A program made the position numbers and the translations under genes. This document shows, piece by piece, positions 35,378 to 46,900 of a DNA stretch of 64,000 nucleotides; position 1 is the stretch's first letter; every line of letters starts with the position of its first letter. The notes beneath the pieces are model-generated. The model was not told the DNA's origin. It made no database searches and was given only the letters and a program-made list of their open reading frames with translations. The DNA is from Leptolyngbya ohadii IS1 (GTDB taxonomy: Bacteria > Cyanobacteriota > Cyanobacteriia > Elainellales > Elainellaceae), in assembly GCF_002215035.1 (NCBI RefSeq), contig NZ_NKFP01000001.1, forward strand, positions 803,501 through 867,500, in the 5' to 3' direction.

Positions 35378-38300
35378 ATGATTATTAGCGGAAACATGAC
35401 GACAGATTCAGACATTCGCGAGAAAACATACCAGTACTTTCTGCAAGAAGCGCCAGAATTACTGCAAGCCTTAGAACAGGGATTGCTCAGCTTCAAGGCA
35501 GAACAGGGAATTAATCAGGTCAATAACCTGATGCGAGTTACCCATACGCTGAAAGGGGCAGCAACAAGCGTCGGATTAAAAACGATCGCCACGGTTGCCC
35601 ATTCCCTGGAGGATATTTTTAGGGCATTGTGTAATCCGCAAGCCTCGATCGACTCTGAGACTGAAGCATTGCTGTTTGAAGGGGTAGAATGTCTGCGTCT
35701 CCCGTTAGTAGCGGAGCTGAGCGGCGGAGTCGTGAACCACCCGGAAATTCTCGATCGTGCCGCAACTATCTTTACCCAATTGCAGGAAAAACTGGGGGAT
35801 TGCTTCGCCCAAACGGCCTCCCTGCCAACGTCTGCGGAATTAGGGTTTGATGTCACGCTGTCTATTTTTGAGGTTGGCGTCGCCCAGCGCCTCAATCAAA
35901 TTGCAGCCGCTTTAGCCCAGGATCAGCCCGTCGAACTGGCGGCAACCCTGCGAACCCAGGCGGAGGTGTTTCTGGGATTAGCAGAATCTTTGAATCTCCA
36001 GGGCTTTGGGGCGATCGCTCAGGCAACCCTACGGGCACTCGATCAGCAGCCTGAGCAAATTACACCTGAGCAAATTACAACCATTGCAAACCTGGCATTA
36101 GCCGATTTTCGGACAGGTCAAACTGCGGTACTGGCGGGCGATCGCAGTCAGGGCGGTTTTCCTTCGGAGGATTTACAGCAGCTTGCAGGACAAAACCTGT
36201 CTGTGGCGTTAACCCTCTCCCCTAGGATCGAAAGTGCGATCGAAAGTGCGATCGAAGAGGCAGAGTTTGGATTAGAGCAAACCGAATTATCCGAGCAGAT
36301 CATAGCTCAGAACTCGGATCAGCCCCAGGAGTCGTTCAATGATGCCCTCATCGAGAATATTTGGGGACAGTCTACTGCGCTGGCGAACTTCAATTCTGAA
36401 GAAGAAATAGAGCAATCCGCCGCGATCGCCGTTGTATCAGCAGCCCAGTCCGATCCAAATTCCCCCTACCCGCTGGATACCTCTCCGATTGATGCAAATA
36501 CCACTGCAACACCGACTCCAAAGGAGACAAGTAATCCGCCGATTCATGTTCGAGTGAACGTTAAGCACCTGAATGAACTGACGTATCTGGCAGGTGAGCT
36601 ATTAACAAACCATAGTCGCCAATCCCTACAAATCGAGCAGATCCAGAACACCACTCAAGCCCTGGTGAATCGAATTAGACAGCATCAACAGCACCTTAAC
36701 CAGCTCAGAAGCTTATCTGCGGGAAAATCTAACGTATTAGAACGAAAGCCGCGCAAATCTAAAAAACGTTTGTCCCGAAACGAGAGCAATCCAAAAGCGA
36801 CGGGTACCAAAAACGAAGCGCAGCCTCTCTCAGGTTTAAACTCAAGCAATACAAAGCTGATTCAGTCCCTCCTGGATGATATTGTTCAGCTAACCGAAGT
36901 TGCAGACGCGATCGATTTGTTTGCGCGGGAGTCGAGCCAGACTGTAGAGAACCAACGATCGCTGCTCACCAATACCCGCCGTGCCCTAATTGAAGCGCGA
37001 ATGCTGCCTCTGGGCGAAATTCTCAACCGTTTGCCGCCGATCGTCCAGCAGCTTGAAACCCTGCACAGCAAGCAGGTAAAGCTTGAACTCAATGGAGCTG
37101 AAGTCCTTGTGGATAAGGTCGTTGCTGAAAAGCTCTACAATCCACTGCTGCATCTGGTTCGCAATGCCTTTGACCACGGTATCGAGCCGCCAGCTATCCG
37201 GCAACAGCAGGATAAGGTGAGCTACGGCACAATTGGCATTTCTGCCAGAAATCAGGGCAAATATCTGCTGATTGAAGTTCAGGACGATGGAAAAGGTCTA
37301 GACTTTGAACAGATTCTCAGGCGGGCGATTGAGGGGCAAATCATTCCTGCCAGTGCAGCAGCCAATCTCAAACCCTCTGAACTGATCGATCTTCTCTTTG
37401 AACCCGGCTTTTCTACCGCCGATCGAGTTAGCGATTTGTCGGGACGGGGAATTGGGCTGGATGTGGTACGGGATCAAATTCAGGCGCTCGGCGGCTCTGT
37501 CACCGTTGAATCGCGGACGGGTGAAGGCACCCAGTTTACACTCAAAATTCCCCTCAACCTGACGGTTGCGCCGCTGCTGGTCTTTGAAGCTCAGGCGGAA
37601 TGCTATGCACTGCTGGATGATGCAATTGAGCAGATTATCATTCCCCAATCTAATCAGGTGCTTGTTCGCAACAATCGCCGGATATTGCAGTGGGGAAAGG
37701 GCGACGACATTCAGCTAGTTCCGCTGTACAGACCCACGGATCTACTAAGCTTTGATACCCTGCCCCATTTGCCTCAAACCAAAAATCGGGCTTTAGCCAC
37801 GCAGGCAGATATTAAACCTGTTATCTTAATCCGGGTCGATGAAGCACTATTTGGTTTAGAAGCAGATCAGTTAATTGGAGAACAGGAATTAGTGATTCGT
37901 CCCTTTAGCAGTCTGCTGAAAGCACCGGATTATATTCATGGTGCCAGCATTTTGCCGAACCGCCGTTTAGCGTTGGTGATTGACGGAGCCTTGCTGATGC
38001 AAGAAGCGGCTGATCGTTTAGTTGCGGACAGTTTAGTTGCGGACAGTTTGCTACAGGACGATCGCCCTGTGGAGCGCCAAAATTTCCAGAACGCCCCCCT
38101 CGCTGTTTTACCGGGTCTGCCAAACTCGGCAATCGCGTCCAATTCCCATACCAGCATTTTAGTCGTAGAGGACTCGATCACAACCCGTCAAGCTCTGGTC
38201 ATGATGCTACAGAAATCTGGCTATCAGGTGCATCAGGCGCACAATGGGTATGAGGCTTTAGCTCAACTTCAGCAGCAAAAGATTGAGCTGGTGCTTTGCG

Positions 38301-38524
38301 ATTTGGAGATGCCAAACATGAACGGTTTTGAATTTTTAAGGCGCGTTCAGCAGAGCATAAATCTAGCAGATCTGCCCATCCTCATGCTAACTTCCCGCAA
38401 CGATCCAAGCTATCGCCTCCTTGCTTCTCAGCTCGGTGCGGCTGCCTATATGACTAAACCTTACATGGAACACAAGCTGCTGGAAATGGTAGCGACTTTA
38501 CTGCAAAAATCAGCACTCAGATAA
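35378..38524 (+). CDS. Hybrid CheA taxis kinase (HPt-kinase-CheW-REC, PixL/HmpE-like)
   Basis: 1048 residues. An N-terminal HPt domain has the phospho-His in THTLKGAATSVGL. A long linker follows, partly repetitive (ESAIESAIEEAEFG). The dimerisation and ATPase domains follow (HLVRNAFDHGIEPP, GRGIGLDVV). A CheW-like regulatory domain and a C-terminal receiver (VVEDSITTRQALV, VLCDLEMPNMNGF, MLTSRND, YMTKPYMEH) complete it. It phosphorylates the CheY and PatA-like proteins of the operon. The ATG at 35378 may be followed by a better start at MTTDSD, six codons later. Its stop overlaps the start of the last cheW gene (TAATG). Confidence 0.92.
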   Translation: MIISGNMTTDSDIREKTYQYFLQEAPELLQALEQGLLSFKAEQGINQVNNLMRVTHTLKGAATSVGLKTIATVAHSLEDIFRALCNPQASIDSETEALLFEGVECLRLPLVAELSGGVVNHPEILDRAATIFTQLQEKLGDCFAQTASLPTSAELGFDVTLSIFEVGVAQRLNQIAAALAQDQPVELAATLRTQAEVFLGLAESLNLQGFGAIAQATLRALDQQPEQITPEQITTIANLALADFRTGQTAVLAGDRSQGGFPSEDLQQLAGQNLSVALTLSPRIESAIESAIEEAEFGLEQTELSEQIIAQNSDQPQESFNDALIENIWGQSTALANFNSEEEIEQSAAIAVVSAAQSDPNSPYPLDTSPIDANTTATPTPKETSNPPIHVRVNVKHLNELTYLAGELLTNHSRQSLQIEQIQNTTQALVNRIRQHQQHLNQLRSLSAGKSNVLERKPRKSKKRLSRNESNPKATGTKNEAQPLSGLNSSNTKLIQSLLDDIVQLTEVADAIDLFARESSQTVENQRSLLTNTRRALIEARMLPLGEILNRLPPIVQQLETLHSKQVKLELNGAEVLVDKVVAEKLYNPLLHLVRNAFDHGIEPPAIRQQQDKVSYGTIGISARNQGKYLLIEVQDDGKGLDFEQILRRAIEGQIIPASAAANLKPSELIDLLFEPGFSTADRVSDLSGRGIGLDVVRDQIQALGGSVTVESRTGEGTQFTLKIPLNLTVAPLLVFEAQAECYALLDDAIEQIIIPQSNQVLVRNNRRILQWGKGDDIQLVPLYRPTDLLSFDTLPHLPQTKNRALATQADIKPVILIRVDEALFGLEADQLIGEQELVIRPFSSLLKAPDYIHGASILPNRRLALVIDGALLMQEAADRLVADSLVADSLLQDDRPVERQNFQNAPLAVLPGLPNSAIASNSHTSILVVEDSITTRQALVMMLQKSGYQVHQAHNGYEALAQLQQQKIELVLCDLEMPNMNGFEFLRRVQQSINLADLPILMLTSRNDPSYRLLASQLGAAAYMTKPYMEHKLLEMVATLLQKSALR

Positions 38525-38904
38525 TGCTGGGGAAGGAGAGCGTTGTGGGAAATAAGCAGCTCAAGAGTGGAAATGGCACCCTACAGCCTGTACCAGAACA
38601 AAGAACATTTGTTGTGTTTGCAGTTGCAGGCTACCATCTGGCACTGCCGATCGAAATTATCGTTCAGGTCATCCGATGTCCTGCAAGGTTAGACAGTGAC
38701 CTGGGCAAAGCTGGCTTGATGCAGATTGGGCAGCATTTGATTCAGGTGATTAATATTGAGCAGAAGTCAGATGAGAGTTGCGATCGGCAGCCTGGAGGAA
38801 ATCAAGATTTTTTGATCGTAATTGCTGATCCTGAAAAGAAGCTTTATGGAATTGTTGTTGATGAGCCACCTAATTTGATGAAACAGCCCTCAGAGGGTGT
38901 TTTA
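38524..38904 (+). pseudogene. CheW-like gene, 5' part, split by an IS5 element
   Basis: Last gene of the taxis operon. FVVFAVAGYHLALPIEIIVQ, then LMQIGQHLIQVINIEQ and FLIVIADPEKKLYGIVVDEP are CheW strands. The frame enters the insertion sequence after KQPSEGV and ends in it at 38943, giving a false C-terminus VWGVSTMLPIA. The missing C-terminal third is found on the other side (39767-39966). The product is probably non-functional. Confidence 0.85.
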
Positions 38905-39772
38905 AAAGTATGGGGTGTGTCAACTATGCTGCCAATCGCTTGAGCATGATACGGATCATGGCAAGGTAGATGAAGGTTTCTGAGGTTTCTGGCAACAACT
39001 CATAATCGCGGACCAATCGGCGACACCCCATGAGCCAGCCAAAGGTTCGTTCCACGACCCACCGCTTTTTGAGCAACACGAAGCCCTTGGTCTGTTCGGG
39101 GCGCAAGACGACTTGCACGACCCAACGGCAAACATCCATCACCCACATTAGAAACGGTGCGCCATCAAACCCACCATCGACCCAAATCGTCGTTAAGCGA
39201 GACACCGCTTGACCCATCTGCTTGACTCGCTTAAGGACTTGTTTGCCCCCCTCCCGCTCACCCACACTTGCCGCTGTCACAAACACACGCAACACCAGCC
39301 CTAACGTATCCACCGTGGCAAACCGCTTCCGCCCTTTGATCGCTTTGCCGCTGTCGAATCCGACGCTCTCACTCACACCTGCTGCCGTTTTGACGCTTTG
39401 CGAATCTACAATTCCTTCCGATGGACTTGGCGGGCGGTCAGCGTCCAGGCGCGTCCATGCGTTTAAGCGGTCATGAATCGCAATCCAGGTTCCGTCCTTG
39501 CGCCAGTTTCGGAAATAGGTGTACACGGTCTGCCAAGCGGGAAAGTCACCCGGTAAATCTCGCCATTTGCACCCTTGCACCAGCACGTATAACAACGCAT
39601 TCAATACATCCAGCATCTCAATAGTTCGGGGTCGTCCACCGGGTTTAGCGGCAGGAATCAAGGGTTTAATCAATTCAAACTCACAAGCTGTCAAATTGCT
39701 GGAGTATGCTTTAGTCATGGCTCGCTCGGTGCTGTGTTCTTTTCTATTCGCAGCTTACACTGAGTGAGCTTT
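38905..39772 (-). mobile_element. IS5-family insertion sequence (about 0.87 kb), intact
   Basis: Complete single-gene element inserted in the cheW-like gene. The ends are estimated at AAAG (38905) and CTTT (39772), with TTTA on both sides (38901-38904 and 39773-39776) as a possible 4-base target duplication. Terminal repeats are weak (GTGT and GCTGC blocks match). The exact junction lies in a T run and is uncertain by a few bases. Confidence 0.7.
38924..39718 (-). CDS. IS5-family transposase
   Basis: 264-residue complete DDE transposase. The catalytic residues are in EGIVDSQSVKTAAG (D), TIWVDGGFDG (D) and KKRWVVERTFGWLMGCRRL (E, in the YREK-like region). The N-terminus FELIKPLIPAAKPGGRPRT and FPAWQTVYTYFRNW fit the IS427-like group. 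The length is normal and the frame is unbroken, so the element may still be mobile. It is oriented opposite to the taxis operon that it interrupts. Confidence 0.92.
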   Translation of the reverse strand: MTKAYSSNLTACEFELIKPLIPAAKPGGRPRTIEMLDVLNALLYVLVQGCKWRDLPGDFPAWQTVYTYFRNWRKDGTWIAIHDRLNAWTRLDADRPPSPSEGIVDSQSVKTAAGVSESVGFDSGKAIKGRKRFATVDTLGLVLRVFVTAASVGEREGGKQVLKRVKQMGQAVSRLTTIWVDGGFDGAPFLMWVMDVCRWVVQVVLRPEQTKGFVLLKKRWVVERTFGWLMGCRRLVRDYELLPETSETFIYLAMIRIMLKRLAA

Positions 39773-39966
39773 TTTACTCCTTCCCAGACTTTTCAAACGT
39801 CCTCTCAAACAAGATTCAAGCGTTACCCTCAGCCAATTATCAGTCCCCCGTCCTCAACGGGGTCAGCCACATGATCGCGAGAGAACACACAGACAATCCA
39901 AACGCTATATTCCTGCTCAATCTGGATAAGCTTTACAAACAGAATGACTGCCTAGAATTACTGTGA
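39773..39966 (+). pseudogene. CheW-like gene, 3' part after the IS5 element
   Basis: From the element's right end a plus-strand frame reads YSFPDFSNVLSNKIQALPSA, then SPVLNGVSHMIA and ends AIFLLNLDKLYKQ...LELL. LLNLDKL is the terminal strand of CheW proteins, so this is the missing end of the split gene. Joining across the best target duplication leaves a frame difference in the T run, so either the junction estimate or one T is off. Confidence 0.75.
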
Positions 39967-40011
39967 TTATTTTTCTTAGAGCTATCTCAATTCAGCAAGG
40001 AGCTTGTTAGC

Positions 40012-40392
40012 TCATACCTTCCATTTGAGGGCAACCGCAATTGTGTTAGACAAGGTTACAGGATTAAAGGGTTTAGAAATGGCTGATATAATCCCCAGCT
40101 GTTGAAGCTTTTGGGATGTGAACCAGTGGGCTTTAACCGTTAAAAGGAGAACCGGAATTGAGGCGGTTGACGGATTGCTGTGAAGTCTCTCAAGAAAGGT
40201 GATCGCGTCCATCCCTGGCATCAGGAGATCGAGCAGAATTGCATCAGGGTGGTGAGCTGTTAACTGTTTTAATCCTGATTGGGCAGAAGCAGCGGTAATG
40301 ACGTTCCATCCTGCCAAATCGCACAGGCAGGTCTGCACTAGCTCGCGCACACACTCTTCATCGTCAATTAGTAAGATTGTTCTAGCTACCAA
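40012..40392 (-). CDS. Single-domain response regulator
   Basis: 126 residues, receiver only: ILLIDDEECVRELV, AILLDLLMPGMDA, LLLTVKA and ISKPFNP hold the acidic pair, phosphoacceptor Asp, Thr and Lys. It is a paralogue of the receiver protein 0.2 kb upstream (both have CLxDLxGW in the first helix). It lies last on the minus strand after a kinase operon, but 209 bases separate it, so it may have its own promoter. It is convergent with the split cheW gene, 45 bases away. Confidence 0.88.
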   Translation of the reverse strand: MVARTILLIDDEECVRELVQTCLCDLAGWNVITAASAQSGLKQLTAHHPDAILLDLLMPGMDAITFLERLHSNPSTASIPVLLLTVKAHWFTSQKLQQLGIISAISKPFNPVTLSNTIAVALKWKV

Positions 40393-40601
40393 TCTTCTAC
40401 CTCTCTATCTCATACCATTATCCGACAAAGCTTTAACTGTCGTCTGATAATGAATAGTTTTCGCTAAAAATTCTGTCTGATCCAGCAAAATGACCCGCAG
40501 TTTAGGGATATTGCTTAAGCTAGATCAATAAACTAAGGAACTGATAAGAAGCTTCCACCGTTTCTAGGCTTTGGGCTGGCGTACTTCTTCTCCCTTTCGG
40601 A

Positions 40602-40976
40602 TCAATCCCAGTTCAATAAATCTGCAATTTGGTCACAGATAAGGATGGGGTCAAAGGGCTTGGCAACGGTTCCGGCAACGTCCATCTGGGCGAAGCGAAC
40701 CCGTTCATCGGGCAATACTTTGGCAGTGAGCAGCACAATCGGAATGCTTTGGGTGACGGGATTTTCTTTGAGCTTTTCATAGCACTGAAACCCATCCATC
40801 TCTGGCATAGAAATATCGAGGAGAATGGCATCGATCGCACAGGCTTCCGCTTTGTCCAGCGCTTCCTGACCAGAGGCAGCAGCGATCGTCCTCCAACCCC
40901 CCAGATCCTCCAGGCAAGTGCAGGCAAGGTCGCGCAGAGAATCTTCGTCATCCACGACAAGAATGCAGTAGGTCAT
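40602..40976 (-). CDS. Single-domain response regulator (kinase operon)
   Basis: 124 residues: ILVVDDEDSLRDLACTCLED, AILLDISMPEMDGFQ, VLLTAKV and VAKPFDP carry the receiver's catalytic residues. The ATG at 40976 overlaps the stop of the large kinase (ATGA), which shows translational coupling; a longer frame starting at 41048 lies inside the kinase and is not used. It is probably the phosphorylation partner of that kinase. Confidence 0.92.
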   Translation of the reverse strand: MTYCILVVDDEDSLRDLACTCLEDLGGWRTIAAASGQEALDKAEACAIDAILLDISMPEMDGFQCYEKLKENPVTQSIPIVLLTAKVLPDERVRFAQMDVAGTVAKPFDPILICDQIADLLNWD

Positions 40977-43900
40977 TGTTCTCCTCCGGACATCAGGGGC
41001 AAGGTGAAATAGAAAGTACTGCCATTGCCAGGAATGCTTTCCGCCCAAATACTGCCGCCATGCTGCTGCACAATACTCTGGCAGATTGCCAGACCTAATC
41101 CCGTTCCACCTTTTTGGCGGGAATCTGACACATCAACCTGCTGGAAGCGCCCAAAAATTGTTTCTAGCTTGTCCGCAGGAATGCCCCTGCCCTGATCTTG
41201 CACTGAAAATAATACCGAATCGGTTCGGGCTTGGACGGAAAGGGTAATGGCGGAATTGGGCGGCGAGAACTTGATTGCATTACTCAGCAGATTCGTCAGG
41301 GTTTGAATAATGCAATCCGAATCTGCCCAGGCTTCAGCCACCGTCGGTACAATGATTAGCTGAATATTGGCTTGATCGGCAAGCGACTGTACTCCGGTCA
41401 CGGCTCGCTGCATCAGCTCCTCCGCACCGCAGGCTTCCTTAATGAGCTGGATTTTACCAGAGGACAACCGTTCCAGGTCGAGAATGTCGTTGACCAGGCG
41501 CACTAATCGATCGCTGTTGGATAATGCCTGTCCAATCATGTGTTTCGCTTTTTCTGGCTTCTTGTCATAAATGCCTGTATCGAGTAAGCCTAAAAAGCCG
41601 CGAATGGCGGTTAACGGAGTGCGTAGCTCATGGCTGACAATGGAAATGAACTCATTCTTCATTCGATCGATCGCCCGACGCTCGGTAATATCCTGAATTT
41701 GGGCAACGTAATAGAGCGGTTTTCCCTGCCCATCGCGGACGAGGGAGAGACTCATTAAGCCCCAGATAATTTGTCCTTGCTGACAGCAGTAGCGCAATTC
41801 AACCTGAGCATTGCGATTTTCGCTCGATAGCACCTGCTGAATACACTTCTGAAGTTTATTCCAGTCCTCAGGGTGAACCAGGCTAGAAGCAGTTCTAGAC
41901 AGCAGCTCTGACTCTGTAAAATCGAGCATATCGCAGAGCATCGGATTCACTTTGATCCAGCGATCGTCTAATCCAATCAGAGCCATACCAATCGGAGCAT
42001 CTGAGAAGGCTCTCCGGAATCGGGTCTCACTGTCTAACAGGGCGGCTTCTGCGCGTTTGCGATCGGTGACATTGCGGACAATCACGAGAACGCGATCGTC
42101 TCCCACCCCAATCACCCGCACTTCTTCGTAGGAGGTTCCCGATTGAAGAACAACCTGTTGTTCATAGATCTGGACTTCACCTGTGTTTAACGCCTGTTGA
42201 ATTGCGTTCATTCGCGCTTGTGCCAGATCAAAGGGCAGTATTTCATAGAGATTTTTACCGACTGCTTCTGATTTATTGTATAAATTTGTCACGCTGTTGC
42301 CATCAATCAGATCAATACAGGTACCACCTGAATTCATCCAGAGGATTAAATCCGGAATCGCCTTCAAGATTTGATTTTTAGTGGCTTCGCTATTTCGTAA
42401 TGCCTCTTCAGCTTGTTTACGCTCTGTAATATCAAGATTCGTCCCAATCATGTAAGTTGTGCGTCCCTCCTCGTTGATAACGGCATCCCCTCTTGCCTCT
42501 ACATAGCGCAGAGAGCCATCTGGATGAATCACGCGGAACTCAACTTTATAGGGAATTTGATGGGCAATTACAGATTCAACTTGCTGGACTAACAAGTTTC
42601 GATCGTCTGGATGAATTAGCTCATAGAACTGGGGGAGCGACGGCTCCGGTTGGGAAATATCCCAGCCCATAATATGAAAGCTTTCCTCAGTCCAGGTCAC
42701 TTTTCCGGTTTGCACCTCCACCTGCCAACTCCCCACATGGGCAACCTGCTGGGCGCGACGCAAGGTGGCTTCACTTTGGCGCAGGGCTTCCTCTGCCTGT
42801 TTGCGATCGGTAATATCGTCAGCCAGTCCAACCTCGCGGATCGGGTTGCCGTTCTCGTCGCGCACAATCCAGGATTCTGCCCTGATCCAGTGAATCTTGC
42901 CATCTGCGGCAATCATGCGGTATTCCTGGAGATTACGGTTGTCATCCGGGAACGAATTAAACCCGGACATAACGTACTCTAAATCTTCGGGATGAACCCG
43001 ATCGAGCCAGGATCTTGGGTCTTGATAGAGGCTTTCGGGGGAATAGCCCCACAGCCTTTCGTAGGATGGACTGATATAGAGATACTGATTTGTCGTCAGA
43101 TCCAGCACAAAGAATATCTGACTGATTGTTTGGGCAATCTCCTGGAATCGAGCTTCGCTTTCTTGCAGGGCAATTTCAGCCTGTTTGCGTTCGTCTTCGA
43201 CGCGCTTGCGCTCAGTAATATCCAGCAGTACGCCATACCAGGCAATATCACCATTGTCTCGGCGTTCGGGACGGGAGTTTGCCTGTACCCACTTTAATTT
43301 GCCCGATGGGGTAATGACGCGCCACTGGTGAGAAAACGGTTCTAGGGTCTTAAAGCTGCGGTAGGTCACTTCGTTGTACACCGCCCGATCGTCCGGGTGC
43401 ACCTGAAAATACGTGAGCGTTGCATCTTGCAGCAGTTGCTCTGGCTCTAATTCTTGAATTTCTCGAACGCCAGAATTGACATATTCAAATCGCAGGTTAG
43501 AGCCATTTGAATCGCAGACGAGAATATAAATCTGGGCAGGGGAGGCAGCCGCAATTTTTTGGAAGCGGGCTTCACTTTGGCGCAGGGCTTCCTGGGCTTG
43601 CTTGCGATCGGTAATATCCTGTACCTGAGCGACAAAATAAAGCGGTTGATTCTGTAGGTCTCGCACCAGGGAAATACTGACTAATCCCCAAACCACATAA
43701 CCCTGTTTATGAATGAATCGTTTTTCAATGTGGTAATAGGAAATCTCTCCAGCCACGAGCCTTTGAATCGTGTTTTCTAGGTTGATTGCCAGATCGTCAG
43801 GGTGGGTAATGTCGCGATAGGATGCCTGCAATAGCTCAGACTCGGTATAGCCGAGCATACGGCACAGGGCTTGATTCACTCGCAGATATTTTCCTTCTGG

Positions 43901-46900
43901 AGAACGGATACTGATGCCAAAAGCACTGGTTTCAAATGCGCCTCGGAACAGCTGTTCACTCTGTCGCAGCGCTTCTTCAATTCGTTTTTGCGGACTGACA
44001 TCCGTGACTCGCACCAGCCACATTGATCGATCTGCGACCTGAATTTGCTTGATTGCCAGGCTTCCCCAGAATATTTTGCCTGTTCTGGTCACGTATTCAA
44101 TTTCTCGGTTCCAAAGTCCTCCCTGTTGCATTACTAAAGCAATATCTTCCAGGTCAGCCCTTGTAAGAGGGTGTTTCTTGAGCGCATTGCCTTCAAGACC
44201 AATTAATGCGGCTTTAGCCTCCACTTCAAACAGCTCTACCGCCCGCTGGTTGCAGTCCAAAATGCGTAAGACAGGAGGCAGTTCTAGCAGAAAAATAGCA
44301 TCTGCCGAAGCGTTAAAAATTGCTTCCCGCAAATCACGCGACTCGATGAGCGACAGCTCTGCCTGCTTGCGATCGGTAATGTCGCGAATCATCACCAAAG
44401 CCGCGTCACGACCACAGGGAGCAACCCGCAATTCCTCATACTGCCACCGATCCTCAAACCAAATTCGCTGTTCCTCTCTCTGAACTTCACCTGTCGCCAA
44501 GGCGCGCTTGATCATTCGCAGCTGTCTTTGCGCTACCTCCTCAGGCAGCATTTCCGTCAAATGTCTACCCACTGGGTTCTCCGTGGACGGCACCAGATCA
44601 ATCAGAGCATTGCTGCGAATCGCACTTAAATAGATGCCTTCAGCACTTACCAGGGTCATCAGGTCAGGAATGGCAGAAAGAATGGCACGATTGCGTTCTT
44701 CACTCTGACGCAGAGCCGCTTCTATTTGTTTGCGATCGGTAATGTCGCGAATCATCACCAGAGCAGCATCACAGCCGCAGGGAACCGCCCGCACTTCTTC
44801 ATATTGCCAGCGATTGTCCAGCCAGATTCGCTGCTCCAGGGTTTGCATCTCGCCCGTTGCCAGGGTTTGCTGAATCAACCGAAGTTTGCTAGCCGCGATC
44901 TCAGGCGGCACCACTTCCGTTAAATGTTTGCCAATCGGATTGACATCTAATGGAATCAGATCAATCAGGAGATTACTGCGAACAATATCGCGATAAATGC
45001 CCTCTGCACTGATCAGGGTCATCAAATCCGGCATTGCCGAGAGAATTGCTTGATTTCGCTCCTCACTGTGGCGCAGGGCTTCCTCTGCTTCCTTCAGGTG
45101 GGTAATATCGCGCCCAACGGACTGAATCTCGGTGGGGTTTTCCTGCTCATCAAATAGCAGGCGATCGGTCCACTGCATCCAGCGCACTTCTCCGTTGACC
45201 ACCCAGCGGTTTTCCGATGTAATGATTGGCTGGTCGATGCTCAAAGAGGCAATAACCTGTTCAACCTCAACCCGATCCGGTTCGTAGATAAACTGCCAGT
45301 AGCTCTTGCCAGTAAAATCCTCACGGTTTACACCAAAATAGCGACAACAGGCATCATTAACAAAAAGCACCGTGGTATCGGGAAGCGATCGACAAACGAG
45401 TTCGGTCTGGTCTTCCACAATGGCGCGATAGCGGGCTTCGCTCTGCTGCAAGGCAAGTTCGGTGGCTTTGCGATCGGTGATGTCCCGATGCGTCACAATA
45501 ATCCGATCCTGCCCTTCCAGATTACAGACTTCCGCCGACAGCAGAACGGTTTTGATCTCGCCCGACTTAAGGCGAACCTGCACCTCCAAATTCCGTACGC
45601 TGCCCTGCTGCGCCAACAGTGCCCGATACTGCTCCCGCTGCTCCGGATGCTGCCAAAGGTTCAGTTGCAGTGCCGTATTGCCAGTGATTTCCTCTCTGGA
45701 ATAGCCAAAAAACTGGATCGTACTCTCATTGACCTCCACCAAGCAGCCATCGTTGAGATTGGCAATCGTAATGGGTTCGGGACTGATGCGAAAAATCGTA
45801 GTGAACTTTTCTTCCGATTCTGCTAATGCCGTTTTGATGCGATCGAAGGACTGCTGAAGCTGGGCTGCGTTCTGATTCAGGGCGTGGACGAGTACCTGAA
45901 TTTCAGCGATTGGGCTATCTTCTTTGAGGGGTTTCTGCCACTTTCCTGCCGTGAGGGAGTCACTGGCACGGCTAAGCTGGCGAATCGGTCGGGCAATCCA
46001 GTGGGCAAGCCACAGTCCAAGCAGAATTGAACCAATTAATGCCGCTCCACTGAGAATAAGGGTGTCCTGGGTATTGCTGTGGATGCGCTCCATGAAGCTA
46101 GATTCTGGAACCGTGATTGCAATCAGCCAATCCAGTCCAGACTCATCCTGAAAGGGCATCACCTGAAGAAACTGCCGTTGCCCTTCGATGTCGAACTGAA
46201 GCTGCGTTGGGTTTTTAATCTGGTTGAGATCGCCAAACTGAGTCGCAAGATACTGACTCGCTGATCGGATTGAAGTTTCCTGACTCTCGATCGCTTTCAG
46301 GCGTTCCGTTTGATTGCTGTTTGCCGAGGTGAAAAAGGGCTTTTCCGGCGTAGAGGAAGCGACCAGCAGCCCGGAGCGATCGACAATAAACACCGTGCCG
46401 TTTGTGCCAACCCTTAGCTTTGCAAGGAACTGACTGATGGCAGACAGGGTGAGATCGCTCGATAAAACTCCCTGAAGCTGTCGCGGCTGCCCCTGAATCT
46501 GCTGGTTATAGAGAGGATAGCTGGCAGAGATGCCCAAACCCCTGGAGGTAGGTACATAGACATAAATCGGAGTCCAGAGGGGCTGACCTGCCTTAATCGC
46601 TTCCTGGTAAAAGGGTCGCTGCCGGGAATCATAGCCGGGACGTTCTACCAGCAGTTTCCTGCGGTTTCCCTGCGAATCGACGCTATGAACCTGGAGTGTG
46701 CCGCTGACGAAATTGCGGGTGGTCGCCACAGAGAGTCCGCGATCATCGTTGCCTGTGGAAAGGTAGCCGCCCTGCGGGTTGCTGAAGTGAATGCGGCTCA
46801 CCGAGTCAAAGACTTGAATTTGCTGAACGAAATGACGCTTCAGGCTTTCAGAATCAGTGATGTCGATCTGGTTGAGGCGAACGGCATTTGCATTGAGGCG

